A stretch of DNA of 64,000 nt from Algoriphagus sp. PAP.12 (GTDB lineage: Bacteria > Bacteroidota > Bacteroidia > Cytophagales > Cyclobacteriaceae). Made by a program: the position numbers and the translations under genes. Below the pieces are notes generated by a model. The model had not been told where the DNA came from, did not search any database, and saw only the letters and a list, made by a program, of their open reading frames with translations. Position 1 is the first letter of the stretch; every line of letters starts with the position of its first letter. The DNA lies in contig NZ_JAPPSQ010000002.1 in the NCBI RefSeq assembly GCF_026652115.1, positions 301,244-365,243 of the forward strand, written 5' to 3'. Shown here in pieces: positions 50,548-60,118 of the stretch.

Positions 50548-51015
50548 CTAACTGATGATTTCTCTCAAAATCCCGGTACCTGAGCTGACCAATTTCCAAG
50601 AATCAAATTCAAATTCAATGATCGCCAGAGTACCAGGCGTCATATTTTGATAAGAACTGTCTGTCAGCGTCGACAAAAGCAGACTGATGATGGGGTTATG
50701 CCCAACTATCAAACATGATCCTGCTATTTCAGGAATATTTTCAATAAGCTCCATCAAAGACCCCAAATCCCCTTCATATATAGATTTTTGCAAATCATAG
50801 GCTTTAATCAGAATAAAAGAGCCTAAGATTTCTGCAGTTTCTCGTGTTCTTTGAGCGGGAGAACAGTACATAAAATCAATTTCTGGTTGGGTTGATTGAA
50901 GAGTTTTTCCAACTCTTTTCACTTTTTCAATACCAAAATCAGTCAATTGTCTTTGAAAATCAGTTCCATCAGAAAAACCTGCTTCACCATGTCTTATTAA
51001 TAATAACTTCTTCAT
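50548..51015 (-). CDS. sixA: SixA-like histidine phosphatase
   Basis: 155 residues, the size of SixA. The catalytic RHG is in LLIRHGEAGF near residue 8. CSPAQRTRETAEIL and the late VGHNPIISLLL (second His) complete the phosphoglycerate-mutase-like pocket. SixA removes phosphate from histidine phosphotransfer proteins such as PTSNtr or ArcB domains; here the substrate is open. It is a cytosolic single-domain protein, divergent from topA across a 156-nt spacer. Confidence 0.88.
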   Translation of the reverse strand: MKKLLLIRHGEAGFSDGTDFQRQLTDFGIEKVKRVGKTLQSTQPEIDFMYCSPAQRTRETAEILGSFILIKAYDLQKSIYEGDLGSLMELIENIPEIAGSCLIVGHNPIISLLLSTLTDSSYQNMTPGTLAIIEFEFDSWKLVSSGTGILREIIS

Positions 51016-51171
51016 CTTGGGTACTTTAAAGGGTCTATTTCTAATTTATTCTATTTCAAAAACCATTCTATTTATGTCATCTCTTCAAGATTAAAATTTG
51101 GAGGTGAATAGTATGCCCTCTATTTTTAGCATTTCAAATCAAGTCTGCTCAGGCTTTATATCTTAGCTTAT

Positions 51172-53496
51172 ATGTCCAAAAACCTTGTAATCGTCGAATC
51201 ACCTGCCAAAGCAAAAACCATTGAAGGATACTTGGGCAAGGACTTCAAAGTAGCTTCCAGCTACGGACATGTTCGAGACCTTCCTAAAGGTGATAAAGCG
51301 ATCGATATAAAAAACAGATTCAAACCAACCTACGAAGTAACTCCTGATAAAAAAGAAGTAATCAAAAACTTGAAGAACTTGGCAAAAGACGCCGAGACAA
51401 TCTATCTAGCAAGTGATGATGACCGCGAAGGAGAAGCCATTTCTTGGCACTTGAAAGAAGTACTCAAACTCAAAGATGACAATACACGAAGAATCGTCTT
51501 TCGTGAAATTACAAAAAATGCAATAACTAAAGCAATAGAGAATCCACGTGGAATCGATATTGATTTGGTCAATGCACAACAAGCACGTAGAATTCTTGAC
51601 CGTCTGGTAGGGTTTGAACTTTCACCTATTCTTTGGAAAAAAATCAAAACCGGACTTTCAGCTGGCCGTGTTCAATCTGTAGCTGTTCGGTTGATAGTGG
51701 ATAGAGAGAGAGAAATCGAAGCCCACAATGCCAAGTCTTCCTATAGAGTCACTGCTCAGTTTGAAACCGAGGGAAAATCTTTCCAAGCTGAGCTTCCTAA
51801 GAAATTCGAAACCAAAGAAGAGGCAGAAAGCTTCTTAAAGAGTTGTCTCGATGCTGATTTTTCAGTTGGAAACCTTGAGAAAAAACCAGCTAAAAAGTCT
51901 CCAGCTCCTCCTTTTACAACTTCAACACTTCAGCAGGAAGCGAGTAGAAAATTGTATTTCTCCGTAGCTCAGACCATGTCTGTGGCTCAGAAACTATACG
52001 AAGCAGGTAAGATCACTTATATGCGTACTGATAGTGTCAATCTATCTGAGGACGCGATGAAATCTGCCAAAAATGCCATTGAAGATTCTTACGGATCTTC
52101 ATACCATCAATCCAGAAAATATACAACCAAATCAGAAGGTGCTCAAGAAGCTCACGAAGCCATCAGACCTACTGATTTTTCTGTGTCTCAGGTTTCTGGT
52201 GACCGCAATGAACAACGTTTGTATGAGCTGATCTGGAAAAGAGCCATTGCATCTCAGATGTCCGATGCTCAACTGGAAAAGACAACAATCACGATTGCCA
52301 TTTCAAATTCAGATTTGACACTTTCTGCACATGGGGAAATCATCAAATTCGAAGGATTCCTGAAGGTTTATCTAGAAAGTACCGATGATGAGCCGGATGA
52401 GGAAGATAGCAGCAACAAATCTCTGCTTCCACCACTTCAGATTGGACAGGGATTGGACCTTCTTGAAATGAAAGGTAGAGAAAGCTTTACCCGACCTGCT
52501 CCAAGATACACGGAAGCTTCATTGGTAAAAAAATTGGAAGAATTGGGTATCGGTAGACCATCCACTTATGCTCCGACGATTTCTACCATTCAGAGAAGGG
52601 AATACGTCATCAAGGAGTCCAGAGATGGAAAGCCTCGCGAGTATCAGGAAATGAAAATCGCCAAAGGTCAGTTTAAATCAGAAACCAAAACCGAAATCAC
52701 CGGTGCAGAAAAGCAGAAGCTTTTCCCTACCAATATGGCCATGGTCGTCAACGATTTCTTGGTCGAGCATTTCCCAAATGTGATTGACTTTAACTTTACC
52801 GCCAAGGTGGAAAAGGAATTTGATGATATCGCTGCAGGTGGACAAGTTTGGCAGGATATGATTGATTCATTCTATGGCAACTTCCACCACAGTGTCGAAG
52901 AAACTGAGCAGGTTTCAAGACAGGATATCAATACGAGCCGATTCTTGGGAAATCATCCTGAATCTGGAAAACCGATGACAGCTCGCTTGGGAAGATTTGG
53001 ACCTTTGGTTCAGATTGGTGACAATGAGGATGAAGACAAACAATATGCTTCCCTTAAGAAAGGCCAATTCATCGAAAATATCAGCCTAGAGGATGCTTTG
53101 GAACTATTTAAGCTCCCAAGAGATGTGGGCATGTTTGAGGACAAAAAAATTGTAGCTGCTATAGGTAGATTCGGTCCTTACGTAAGGCATGATGGATCTT
53201 TTGTTTCTTTGAAAAAGGAAATGGATCCTCTGAGTATTACTGAGGAAGAAGCAATCCAATTGATCAAAGACAAGCGAGAAGCTGATGCCAAAAAGCATAT
53301 CAAAAGCTTCGATGAGAATCCTGATATTCAAATCCTAAATGGACGTTGGGGGCCTTATATCAAATTTGGAAAGAATAATTTCAAAATCCCTAAAGACAAG
53401 GAAGCTGAGAAATTAACCTATGAAGAAACGATGGAAATCATAGAAAATCAGCCAGAGCCTAAAAAACGAGGAGGAAGGTTTTCCAAGAAAAAATAA
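51172..53496 (+). CDS. topA: DNA topoisomerase I (type IA)
   Basis: 774 residues. The Toprim domain begins VIVESPAKAKTIEGYLG, and the acidic triad is in SDDDREGEA (82-88). The active-site Tyr283 is in ITYMRTDSVN. There are no C-terminal C4 zinc fingers. Instead, Toprim-C-type repeats follow (LGRFGPLVQIGDN, IGRFGPYVRHDG, GRWGPYIKFGKN) as in many Bacteroidota. It relaxes negative supercoils in the cytosol. It has its own terminator at 53504-53534 and no operon partner. Confidence 0.97.
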   Translation: MSKNLVIVESPAKAKTIEGYLGKDFKVASSYGHVRDLPKGDKAIDIKNRFKPTYEVTPDKKEVIKNLKNLAKDAETIYLASDDDREGEAISWHLKEVLKLKDDNTRRIVFREITKNAITKAIENPRGIDIDLVNAQQARRILDRLVGFELSPILWKKIKTGLSAGRVQSVAVRLIVDREREIEAHNAKSSYRVTAQFETEGKSFQAELPKKFETKEEAESFLKSCLDADFSVGNLEKKPAKKSPAPPFTTSTLQQEASRKLYFSVAQTMSVAQKLYEAGKITYMRTDSVNLSEDAMKSAKNAIEDSYGSSYHQSRKYTTKSEGAQEAHEAIRPTDFSVSQVSGDRNEQRLYELIWKRAIASQMSDAQLEKTTITIAISNSDLTLSAHGEIIKFEGFLKVYLESTDDEPDEEDSSNKSLLPPLQIGQGLDLLEMKGRESFTRPAPRYTEASLVKKLEELGIGRPSTYAPTISTIQRREYVIKESRDGKPREYQEMKIAKGQFKSETKTEITGAEKQKLFPTNMAMVVNDFLVEHFPNVIDFNFTAKVEKEFDDIAAGGQVWQDMIDSFYGNFHHSVEETEQVSRQDINTSRFLGNHPESGKPMTARLGRFGPLVQIGDNEDEDKQYASLKKGQFIENISLEDALELFKLPRDVGMFEDKKIVAAIGRFGPYVRHDGSFVSLKKEMDPLSITEEEAIQLIKDKREADAKKHIKSFDENPDIQILNGRWGPYIKFGKNNFKIPKDKEAEKLTYEETMEIIENQPEPKKRGGRFSKKK

Positions 53497-53503
53497 ATTC
53501 TAG

Positions 53504-53540
53504 AAAAACGGTCAGTCCAAAGCTGACCGTTTTTATTTTT
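53504..53540 (+). terminator. Intrinsic terminator of topA
   Basis: A perfect 12-bp stem, AAAAACGGTCAG (53504-53515) and CTGACCGTTTTT (53523-53534), has a 7-nt loop and is followed by ATTTTT. Confidence 0.88.
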
Positions 53541-53556
53541 CTATTTTTAGAGTTCA

Positions 53557-54753
53557 ATGAAAAGACATTTTTCTGCCTTAATTCTTTGCTTCATCATACA
53601 TCTTTCATTTGGTCAGGCTCTCCTGAAAGGTCGGGTTGAAGAGTCAGGAACTGGAAATCCGGTCCCTTATTGTTCAATCTACCTACCAAATACCACATTG
53701 GGGATTACTGCTGATGAAAAGGGTCAGTTTCAGATCGAAATCCCAAATGGAAGTTATGATGTGGCCATCCGGATGATTGGATACGAAACCCAAACCTTCC
53801 ACATTCAAACAGACAATCTCCCTAAAGATGGGTATTTGATCTATCTCCAAGTAAACGAGACTGAATTAGGTGGAATTGATGTCAATGATGAAAGAGACTC
53901 GATTTGGTATAGAAACTTGAGAACTTTCAAAAACTATTTCCTTGGAACCAGCAAAAACGCAAAAAAAGCAGGAATAGGAAATGAAAAAAAGATCCTACTG
54001 GATAGTGATTCCAAACCTGGAGTCCTTTTGGCAAGTGCCAATGAACCGATTTTGATTCATAATCCCAACTTAGGATATACCTTGGATTTTGATCTGGTAA
54101 AATTTGAATATAATTCAAGAGCAGGTTCATTTTATTATTTGGGATATCCCCTATTCATCCCCAATCAAAATCTTTCCAAATCAAAAGAGAGGAGAATCGA
54201 AAAAAATCGGCTAGAAGCTTATCAGGGAAGCCTTCAACATTTTATTTCAGCGCTATACCACGGAAACACCCGAAAAGAGCGCTATGAAATCAGAAGAATT
54301 TTTCAGGTCCCCAATCCTGAAAAACCAAGAAAGGAATCCATTGAAAACGCAGAAATTCTATTTAAAGAATCTCAAGATCAAACTGTCAAAGATTCCCTTC
54401 AATTTTACTTTTTGGATAAGAAATCTCTACCCGACAGTGTTGACTATTTGGAAAGAAACCCAATCAGTTCATCCGAAATTATTTCAACAGACCCCGAAGG
54501 AAAACGAATTTTGAAAGGAGATGCAATTCTTCATGTTACCTATTTGGAGGAAAAAGAATCAGCAGAATTCTTGGGTTCCATGAATGCTTCAAATCCGGGA
54601 CCTCAAGTTTCTAAACTGTACATCAGGGTTCCTCTTTTGGAACTGTTTGAAAATGGTAGTTATTCCGAACCTCTGGGGATTTTGGTAGAAGGCTATATGG
54701 GTTGGGAGAAAGTAGCCGACTTGATGCCTTTAGACTATAAGCCAAAAGACTAG
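53557..54753 (+). CDS. Secreted protein with N-terminal carboxypeptidase-regulatory-like domain
   Basis: 398 residues with a signal peptide (to about residue 19, SFGQ). Residues about 22-110 form the CarboxypepD_reg-like beta-sandwich (LLKGRVEESGTGNPVPYC, cited by its blocks GRVEESGTG and VPYCSIYLPN, then TLGITADEKGQF). The rest has no recognised domain and is shorter than the related DUF5686 or TonB-receptor proteins that share this N-domain. The product is likely periplasmic or outer-membrane attached. Function is unknown. Confidence 0.75.
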   Translation: MKRHFSALILCFIIHLSFGQALLKGRVEESGTGNPVPYCSIYLPNTTLGITADEKGQFQIEIPNGSYDVAIRMIGYETQTFHIQTDNLPKDGYLIYLQVNETELGGIDVNDERDSIWYRNLRTFKNYFLGTSKNAKKAGIGNEKKILLDSDSKPGVLLASANEPILIHNPNLGYTLDFDLVKFEYNSRAGSFYYLGYPLFIPNQNLSKSKERRIEKNRLEAYQGSLQHFISALYHGNTRKERYEIRRIFQVPNPEKPRKESIENAEILFKESQDQTVKDSLQFYFLDKKSLPDSVDYLERNPISSSEIISTDPEGKRILKGDAILHVTYLEEKESAEFLGSMNASNPGPQVSKLYIRVPLLELFENGSYSEPLGILVEGYMGWEKVADLMPLDYKPKD

Positions 54754-54794
54754 AGATAGTTTGCATCATTCTTTTGCACCTTCTAATTTTAATT

Positions 54795-55490
54795 ATGAAT
54801 AAAAAACGTTTGGTAGTTCTCTCTGGAGCTGGTATTTCTGCTGAAAGTGGGATCAAAACTTTCCGGGACAGTGGTGGATTATGGGAAGGTCATCACGTGA
54901 TGGAGGTTGCTTCCCCTGAAGGTTGGAGGAGAAATCAAGATTTAGTTCAGGAGTTTTACAATTTGAGGAGAAAACAAGCCAGAGAATGTATTCCTAATTT
55001 AGCCCACGAGCTTTTGGTTGAATTGGAATCAAATTTTGAGGTTTTGATCATTACCCAAAACGTGGATGATTTGCATGAAAGAGCCGGGTCGACCAAAGTT
55101 CTTCACCTCCATGGAGAACTGAATAAAGCCCAAAGTTCCTTAGACCCCAATTTGGTCTATGAATTGGATCATTGGGAAATTAAAAAAGGCGACAAATGTG
55201 AAAAAGGAAGCCAACTACGTCCAAACGTGGTGTGGTTTGGAGAACCGGTTCCAAAAATGCTGGATGCGATTAAATGGGCCGAAAAGGCGGATATATTTTT
55301 GGTAATTGGCACCTCACTACAAGTTTACCCGGCTGCGGGATTGGTAGATTATGCTCCCTCTAGCTCTCCTATTTATCTTATAGACCCAAATTCGGAATTC
55401 TCAAGACTTCCAAGCAGAATCACACATTTAAAAAGTTCCGCAACAGAAGGAATGAAAATTTTGAAAGATTTGCTGATTCCTGAAATTTAA
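54795..55490 (+). CDS. SIR2-family NAD-dependent protein deacylase (CobB-like, zinc-less)
   Basis: 231 residues from ATG 54795. NAD-binding blocks are SGAGISAESGIKTFRD and TQNVDDLHERAG (Gln88, Asn89, Asp91), and the catalytic His106 is in HLHGEL. The class III/CobB motif Tyr55-x-x-Arg58 (FYNLRR), which fits succinyl or malonyl lysine, is present. The four zinc-binding Cys of CobB are missing: only Cys135 lies in the zinc-module region (KKGDKCEKGSQLRP). Activity is expected without structural zinc. It begins a run of co-directional genes that reaches 61321. Confidence 0.88.
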   Translation: MNKKRLVVLSGAGISAESGIKTFRDSGGLWEGHHVMEVASPEGWRRNQDLVQEFYNLRRKQARECIPNLAHELLVELESNFEVLIITQNVDDLHERAGSTKVLHLHGELNKAQSSLDPNLVYELDHWEIKKGDKCEKGSQLRPNVVWFGEPVPKMLDAIKWAEKADIFLVIGTSLQVYPAAGLVDYAPSSSPIYLIDPNSEFSRLPSRITHLKSSATEGMKILKDLLIPEI

Positions 55491-55539
55491 TTTCGAAGCT
55501 TGATCGAAAAGCCATAAATTGAAAGACAAATTTTTTCCT

Positions 55540-56493
55540 ATGGCAACCAAAAGATCAATCTGGCCGACTTTAGTTTTTGAGGAATATAAGGACACCCAGT
55601 ACTTATTACATCATTGGTTTCAAATGATTGGCAAAGTCCGATTAAAGAAATCTCCTTGGCAAAATCATTCTTGGCATGTCACTTTATATGTTGACTCTCA
55701 AGGCCTGACCACTGGTCCGATTCCCTATGAATCTGGCAACTTTGAAATTCGATTTGACTTTACCAGACATGAGGTAAAATTCAAAACTAGTAATGGTACT
55801 AGAGATAGATTTTCACTGGGAGGGCAAACGATTGCAAGTTTTTATGAGCAAATGAATGAAAAGCTCAAATTCTTGGGAATTCCTGTCAAAATTAGCGACA
55901 CTCCCAATGAAATGATCGATTGCATTCCTTTTGCCAAAAACACAAAGAGAATTCCCTACCTACCCAATGAAGCACAAAAGCTTTGGAAAGCTCTCGTATT
56001 GATTCAGAATGCATTCACTGTATTTCGAGCCAGATTCAGGGGAAAGCATAGCCCAATACATTTCTTTTGGGGATCATTTGATTTGGCTTATTCGAGATTT
56101 TCTGGAGAAGAGGCTCCTGAGTATGAATCCAGTCAACCTAATATTTCCAAAGAGGTGATGAAGGAAGCATACTCTCATGAAGTATTTAGTATTGGCTTTT
56201 GGCCAGGAGGAGACGCATATCCTGATCCTTGCTTTTATGCATATTGCTATCCTTATCCCGAAGGGTTTCAGGAAAGTAAAATATCTCCAGAAAAAGCATC
56301 TTGGAACTCGACTCTTGGAGAGTTTATTCTTCCTTACAAAACTGTCCAAAACAGTTCAAATCCTCAGGAAACATTATTGGTATTCTTACAATCTACTTAT
56401 GAAGCCGCAGCAGTTGCTGCAAACTGGGATCGAAGTAAATTAGATTGTGATTTTTCGAATTTAGAAAAGAAAAATTCCAATATTACACTATGA
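55540..56493 (+). CDS. DUF5996 family protein
   Basis: 317 residues from ATG 55540 (an upstream in-frame TTG at 55519 would add 7). The DUF5996 signature is strong: WHVTLYVDSQGLTTGPIPY, FEIRFDFTRHEVKF, PIHFFWGSFDLAYSRFSG, SIGFWPGG, and FLQSTYEAAAVAANWDR. The protein is soluble and cytosolic. No biochemical function is established for the family. It ends with an ATGA overlap on a 49-codon ORF at 56490. Confidence 0.88.
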   Translation: MATKRSIWPTLVFEEYKDTQYLLHHWFQMIGKVRLKKSPWQNHSWHVTLYVDSQGLTTGPIPYESGNFEIRFDFTRHEVKFKTSNGTRDRFSLGGQTIASFYEQMNEKLKFLGIPVKISDTPNEMIDCIPFAKNTKRIPYLPNEAQKLWKALVLIQNAFTVFRARFRGKHSPIHFFWGSFDLAYSRFSGEEAPEYESSQPNISKEVMKEAYSHEVFSIGFWPGGDAYPDPCFYAYCYPYPEGFQESKISPEKASWNSTLGEFILPYKTVQNSSNPQETLLVFLQSTYEAAAVAANWDRSKLDCDFSNLEKKNSNITL

Positions 56494-56639
56494 TATCCAA
56501 TGTTTTAAATAGCTTTTTCAGAGAGATTCCTTTGACTTTTACCAGAGGTAAAAGAAACCAGTTCTTTCAAGATTCAATTTTAAAAATCAACCAACTCAAT
56601 CTACCACTACTAACTGAAATACAAATGGTTAAGGAATGA
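56490..56639 (+). CDS. 49-residue ORF with ATGA overlaps at both ends
   Basis: ATG 56490 overlaps the DUF5996 stop (TGA 56491-56493) and its own TGA (56637-56639) overlaps the ATG 56636 of the next gene. The predicted peptide begins MISNVLNSFFREIPLTFT, then has GKRNQFFQDSILKINQLNL and ends QMVKE. It is basic with a hydrophobic-helical feel, with no signal peptide and no family I can name. The double start/stop overlap is the main evidence that it is translated. It could be a short coupling cistron rather than a functional protein. Confidence 0.55.
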   Translation: MISNVLNSFFREIPLTFTRGKRNQFFQDSILKINQLNLPLLTEIQMVKE

Positions 56640-57748
56640 AAATTAAAGCAAAATTCATTCTATGGCCTTTACTCGCTTGGGGAATTATTTTTCTTGGTTC
56701 CGAATGGTGGAACAGTCATCCTAAAGTCGTAATTCCTACACCTCTATCTCCGCAATCAAAAGCTGAGCTTGTTGATTCTTTAGTGATTTCAACTTTGAAT
56801 GAAAATCTTCTTTCTGGACTTTCTGTAGCCATTATTGAAGATTCCAAAATAACTTACAAGAGGTCCATTGGCTTTCATAATTTGGATCAAAAGGATAGCC
56901 TGAAACCTTCCACACTGATACCAGTGGCTTCCATTTCAAAGCTTTTCACCAGTCTCACCTTAGCTGGTCATCTGGATTCTTTGGGTATAACCGTAACAGA
57001 TCCCATTTCGATTCTTAATATCCCTGAAATCCCAGCTGATTCAGAGCTTGGAAAATTAAGTTTTGAACAATTGCTAAGACATCAATCTGGAATCCATGAT
57101 CAAAGTCTTTTTCAAAGAATCACAAGCAGAAAAGCTTCATTCTCTATCGAAGAATTCGGCCAAGAGTTAATCTCAAACTCGGAAAACTTGGAATCAGATA
57201 AGAGTTATCAATATTCTGATAGCAATTTTGATTTCATAGGATATTTATTGGAGAAATCATCTGGAAAGGTTTTTCAAGAATTAGTTCAAACCAGCATGTT
57301 AAATCATCTAGGAATGGTTGATTCTAAATTTAATACTGAATCAATCGTTGATTATGGATATAGAAAAACCAGAATCTGGAAGAGGATTAAGCCTTCACCT
57401 ATTCAATTTCCTTTAGTCCCCTCTCCTTCTTCCGGACTGGAAACGACCTTGGATGACCTGAGCAAAGGCTTGATCCAGTTAACCCGAGGAGACCTGGGAT
57501 TAATGGAAAAAGAACTAAAATGGCTTCAAACCTCCTCCGATCTACCTCCGGCAGGATTTCAGGCTATCACTTTGGATGGTCATAAAATGATCGGGCATTT
57601 TGGGGCCCAATCAGGATTTAGTTCGCTGATCGTATTTGATCCTATTCAAAAAACAGGAATCCTCATCTTATCAAATACCCGAGAGATTAATGATTTTCGA
57701 ATCAATTTGGCAAGCCAGATTTATACTCTACTCCTAAAAAGCCCATGA
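56636..57748 (+). CDS. Serine beta-lactamase-family hydrolase
   Basis: 370 residues with one N-terminal anchor or signal helix (about 5-21). S99-I-S-K102 (ASISKLF) is the nucleophile tetrad start. QYSDSNFDFIG takes the place of the usual Y-x-N motif, and GHFGAQSGFSS replaces the K-T-G motif. The family (class C-like) includes esterases, D-aminopeptidases and D-Ala carboxypeptidases; a true beta-lactamase is unlikely to be deducible. Residue order agrees with an exported or membrane-anchored enzyme. It shares 4 nt with the next gene. Confidence 0.85.
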   Translation: MKIKAKFILWPLLAWGIIFLGSEWWNSHPKVVIPTPLSPQSKAELVDSLVISTLNENLLSGLSVAIIEDSKITYKRSIGFHNLDQKDSLKPSTLIPVASISKLFTSLTLAGHLDSLGITVTDPISILNIPEIPADSELGKLSFEQLLRHQSGIHDQSLFQRITSRKASFSIEEFGQELISNSENLESDKSYQYSDSNFDFIGYLLEKSSGKVFQELVQTSMLNHLGMVDSKFNTESIVDYGYRKTRIWKRIKPSPIQFPLVPSPSSGLETTLDDLSKGLIQLTRGDLGLMEKELKWLQTSSDLPPAGFQAITLDGHKMIGHFGAQSGFSSLIVFDPIQKTGILILSNTREINDFRINLASQIYTLLLKSP

Positions 57749-59079
57749 AACTCTCCTTCCCTCACCCCTTAATCATCCTTCTTATTTTTGTAATCCTATC
57801 TGGAATATCTACTTACCTGATACCTGCAGGAGAATTTGAAAGAAGAATTGATGAAGCTACGGGCCGAGAGGTAGTAATTGGAGGCACCTATCAGGAAGTT
57901 GAAAGTCAACCAATTTCTTTGGGACAATTGGCTTTGGCAATTCCTGAGGGTCTGATTTTCGGAGCAGATCTGGTAGTCTTGATCATTATAATTGGTGGAG
58001 CTTTTTATGTAGTGGAGAAAACAGGCGCACTCCAGGTTGGAATTGAGGCTTTGATCTATCGATTTAGAGGTAATTCAATCTTCCTATTGGTCTGTTTATC
58101 TATCGCTTTTTCAATTGCCGGAGGTACGATTGGAATGCAGGAGGAAATTATAGCCATGGCCCCTATCCTCGTCATGCTGGCCAACAAATTGAATTATGAC
58201 AAAATATCAATCATAGGATTATCCCTTGGCTCTGCATTGCTTGGTGCCGGTTTATCTCCCATCAATCCATTTAATGGACTATTGGCCCAGAATATTGCTG
58301 AGCTCAATGTCCAAGAAGGAATTGTCTTCAGGTTGATGGTGTTTGTGATAGGAATTGGGTTGTGGACATTTTTGATGATCAGAAAAGGAAAATCAAAAGA
58401 AGAACAAACAGAACCACTGGAGTTCATGTCTGTAAAAATCACCTGGAACAATGCTTTAATTTTAATCCTTGCAACTGGGGGCGTTGTCGTATCAGGCTGG
58501 GGAATCACCCAAAAAGACTGGGGATTTAATGAAATGTCCGCCCTATTTTTTGCTATAGGAATCGTCTGTGGTCTATTAGGGAAAATGGGACTAAACGGTA
58601 CAGCAAGAGCCTACACAGCAGGTTTTAGCGAAATGATCTTTGCGGGAGTCATTGTGGGGTTGGCTCGAAGCGTTTATATCGTATTGGAAAAAGGAATGGT
58701 AATAGACACCATGATTCAAGGTCTTTTTAGTCCTTTGGAATCCTTGCCAGATACCATGGCTTTGTCCGGATTGTACCTCACACAATTGTTGATCCACATT
58801 CCTGTCCCAAGCACCTCTGGGCATGCTGTTTTGACCATCCCGCTGGCCACACCTTTGATGGATTTATTAGGGATTTCACGTCAGTTGGCTGTTTTCACTT
58901 ATCAATACCCAGCAAGTATGATGGATATGCTCACTCCAACCAACGGCGGGATGATGGCTGTCATCGCTGCAGCGGGAATCAACTATAAAGACTGGATAAA
59001 ATATATCCTAAAGTCTTGGATCCTCTTGTCCATTTTGTGTTTGATATCTGTTTTTATCGCCTTAATTTGGTTTGGTTAA
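57745..59079 (+). CDS. YfcC/AbgT-like membrane transporter
   Basis: 444 residues with about 11-12 hydrophobic helices. LSGISTYLIPAGEFER is the typical start of YfcC-family (COG1288) proteins, followed by a periplasmic loop, GTIGMQEEIIAMAPILVML, and later PVPSTSGHAVLTIPLATPLMD. Homologues are proposed basic amino acid or C4-dicarboxylate antiporters. Here it overlaps the serine hydrolase by 4 nt, which suggests uptake of that enzyme's product (peptide or amino acid). Confidence 0.85.
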   Translation: MKLSFPHPLIILLIFVILSGISTYLIPAGEFERRIDEATGREVVIGGTYQEVESQPISLGQLALAIPEGLIFGADLVVLIIIIGGAFYVVEKTGALQVGIEALIYRFRGNSIFLLVCLSIAFSIAGGTIGMQEEIIAMAPILVMLANKLNYDKISIIGLSLGSALLGAGLSPINPFNGLLAQNIAELNVQEGIVFRLMVFVIGIGLWTFLMIRKGKSKEEQTEPLEFMSVKITWNNALILILATGGVVVSGWGITQKDWGFNEMSALFFAIGIVCGLLGKMGLNGTARAYTAGFSEMIFAGVIVGLARSVYIVLEKGMVIDTMIQGLFSPLESLPDTMALSGLYLTQLLIHIPVPSTSGHAVLTIPLATPLMDLLGISRQLAVFTYQYPASMMDMLTPTNGGMMAVIAAAGINYKDWIKYILKSWILLSILCLISVFIALIWFG

Positions 59080-59097
59080 ACCTAAAAAAGCCTGTTT

Positions 59098-60117
59098 ATG
59101 CACATCAATGATCACAATCCTTTACCAATTTATCACCCAGTCTCTGATCGATATGATCAGATGAACTATAGAAGGACTGGTAAAAGCGGTTTGTTATTAC
59201 CTGAAATCAGCCTGGGGCTATGGCACAACTTCGGTCATAATGCTGATTTTACTTTGGGTAGAAAAATTCTGAGGAGAGCCTTTGATTTAGGCATTTCCCA
59301 TTTTGACCTTGCCAATAACTACGGACCTCCCTATGGTTCAGCTGAGGAAAATTTTGGAAGAATCTTCAAAAAAGACTTCCTTCCTTTTCGCGATGAATTG
59401 ATTATCTCATCCAAAGCCGGTTGGGATATGTGGCCAGGACCTTATGGAAATATGGGTTCAAGAAAATATCTGATCGCAAGCTGTGATCAAAGTCTGAAAA
59501 GAATGGGATTGGACTACGTAGATATCTTTTATCACCATAGACCTGACCCCGAAACGCCACTGGAAGAGACAATGGGAGCGTTGGATCAGTTAGTAAGGCA
59601 AGGGAAAGCCCTTTACGTAGGGATTTCTCAATACAGCGCCGAAGATACCGCAAGAGCCTATGATATTCTAAAGCAGATGGGAACACCACTTTTGATCCAT
59701 CAGCCCCGCTATAGCATGATCGACAGATGGGTAGAAGGTGGACTTTTGAATGTTTTGGGAGAAAAAGGCATCGGAAGCATCGCATTTTCACCTTTGGAGC
59801 AAGGAATGTTGACTGACAAATATCTAAAAGGAATCCCAGAAGATTCAAGAGCTGCCAAGGACGGTAGATACCTCAAGCCAGAACAAATCGGAGGTGAAAA
59901 GCTTGAGATGATCCGCCAGCTAAATGATATTGCCAAAACCAGAAATCAAACGCTGGCGCAAATGGCAATTGCCTGGCTTTTGAAAGATCCTAGAATCACT
60001 TCTGTCCTGGTGGGTGTTTCCAAGCCCGAGCAATTGAATGATAATGTGAGTGCTATCAAAAACACTCAGTTCTCTGATTCGGAAGTAGAAAAAATAAAAG
60101 AAATCCTAGGAGCTTAA
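59098..60117 (+). CDS. Aldo/keto reductase, YghZ-like (glyceraldehyde 3-phosphate reductase group)
   Basis: 339 residues. The N-terminus with YDQMNYRRTGKSGLLLPEIS, SLGLWHNFGHNADF and KAGWDMWPGPYG matches YghZ and Gpr closely. The tetrad Asp/Tyr is in HFDLANNYG, Lys is in ISSKAGWDM, and His in IFYHHRPDP. It reduces L-glyceraldehyde 3-phosphate or methylglyoxal-like aldehydes with NADPH. It sits 18 nt after the transporter and 1 nt before the MFS gene. Confidence 0.92.
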   Translation: MHINDHNPLPIYHPVSDRYDQMNYRRTGKSGLLLPEISLGLWHNFGHNADFTLGRKILRRAFDLGISHFDLANNYGPPYGSAEENFGRIFKKDFLPFRDELIISSKAGWDMWPGPYGNMGSRKYLIASCDQSLKRMGLDYVDIFYHHRPDPETPLEETMGALDQLVRQGKALYVGISQYSAEDTARAYDILKQMGTPLLIHQPRYSMIDRWVEGGLLNVLGEKGIGSIAFSPLEQGMLTDKYLKGIPEDSRAAKDGRYLKPEQIGGEKLEMIRQLNDIAKTRNQTLAQMAIAWLLKDPRITSVLVGVSKPEQLNDNVSAIKNTQFSDSEVEKIKEILGA

Positions 60118-60118
60118 T

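Noticed and set aside
56636..57748. Calling the serine hydrolase a beta-lactamase resistance gene
   Set aside because: It has the S-x-x-K start but lacks the usual Y-x-N and K-T-G motifs; the family is mostly peptidases and esterases.
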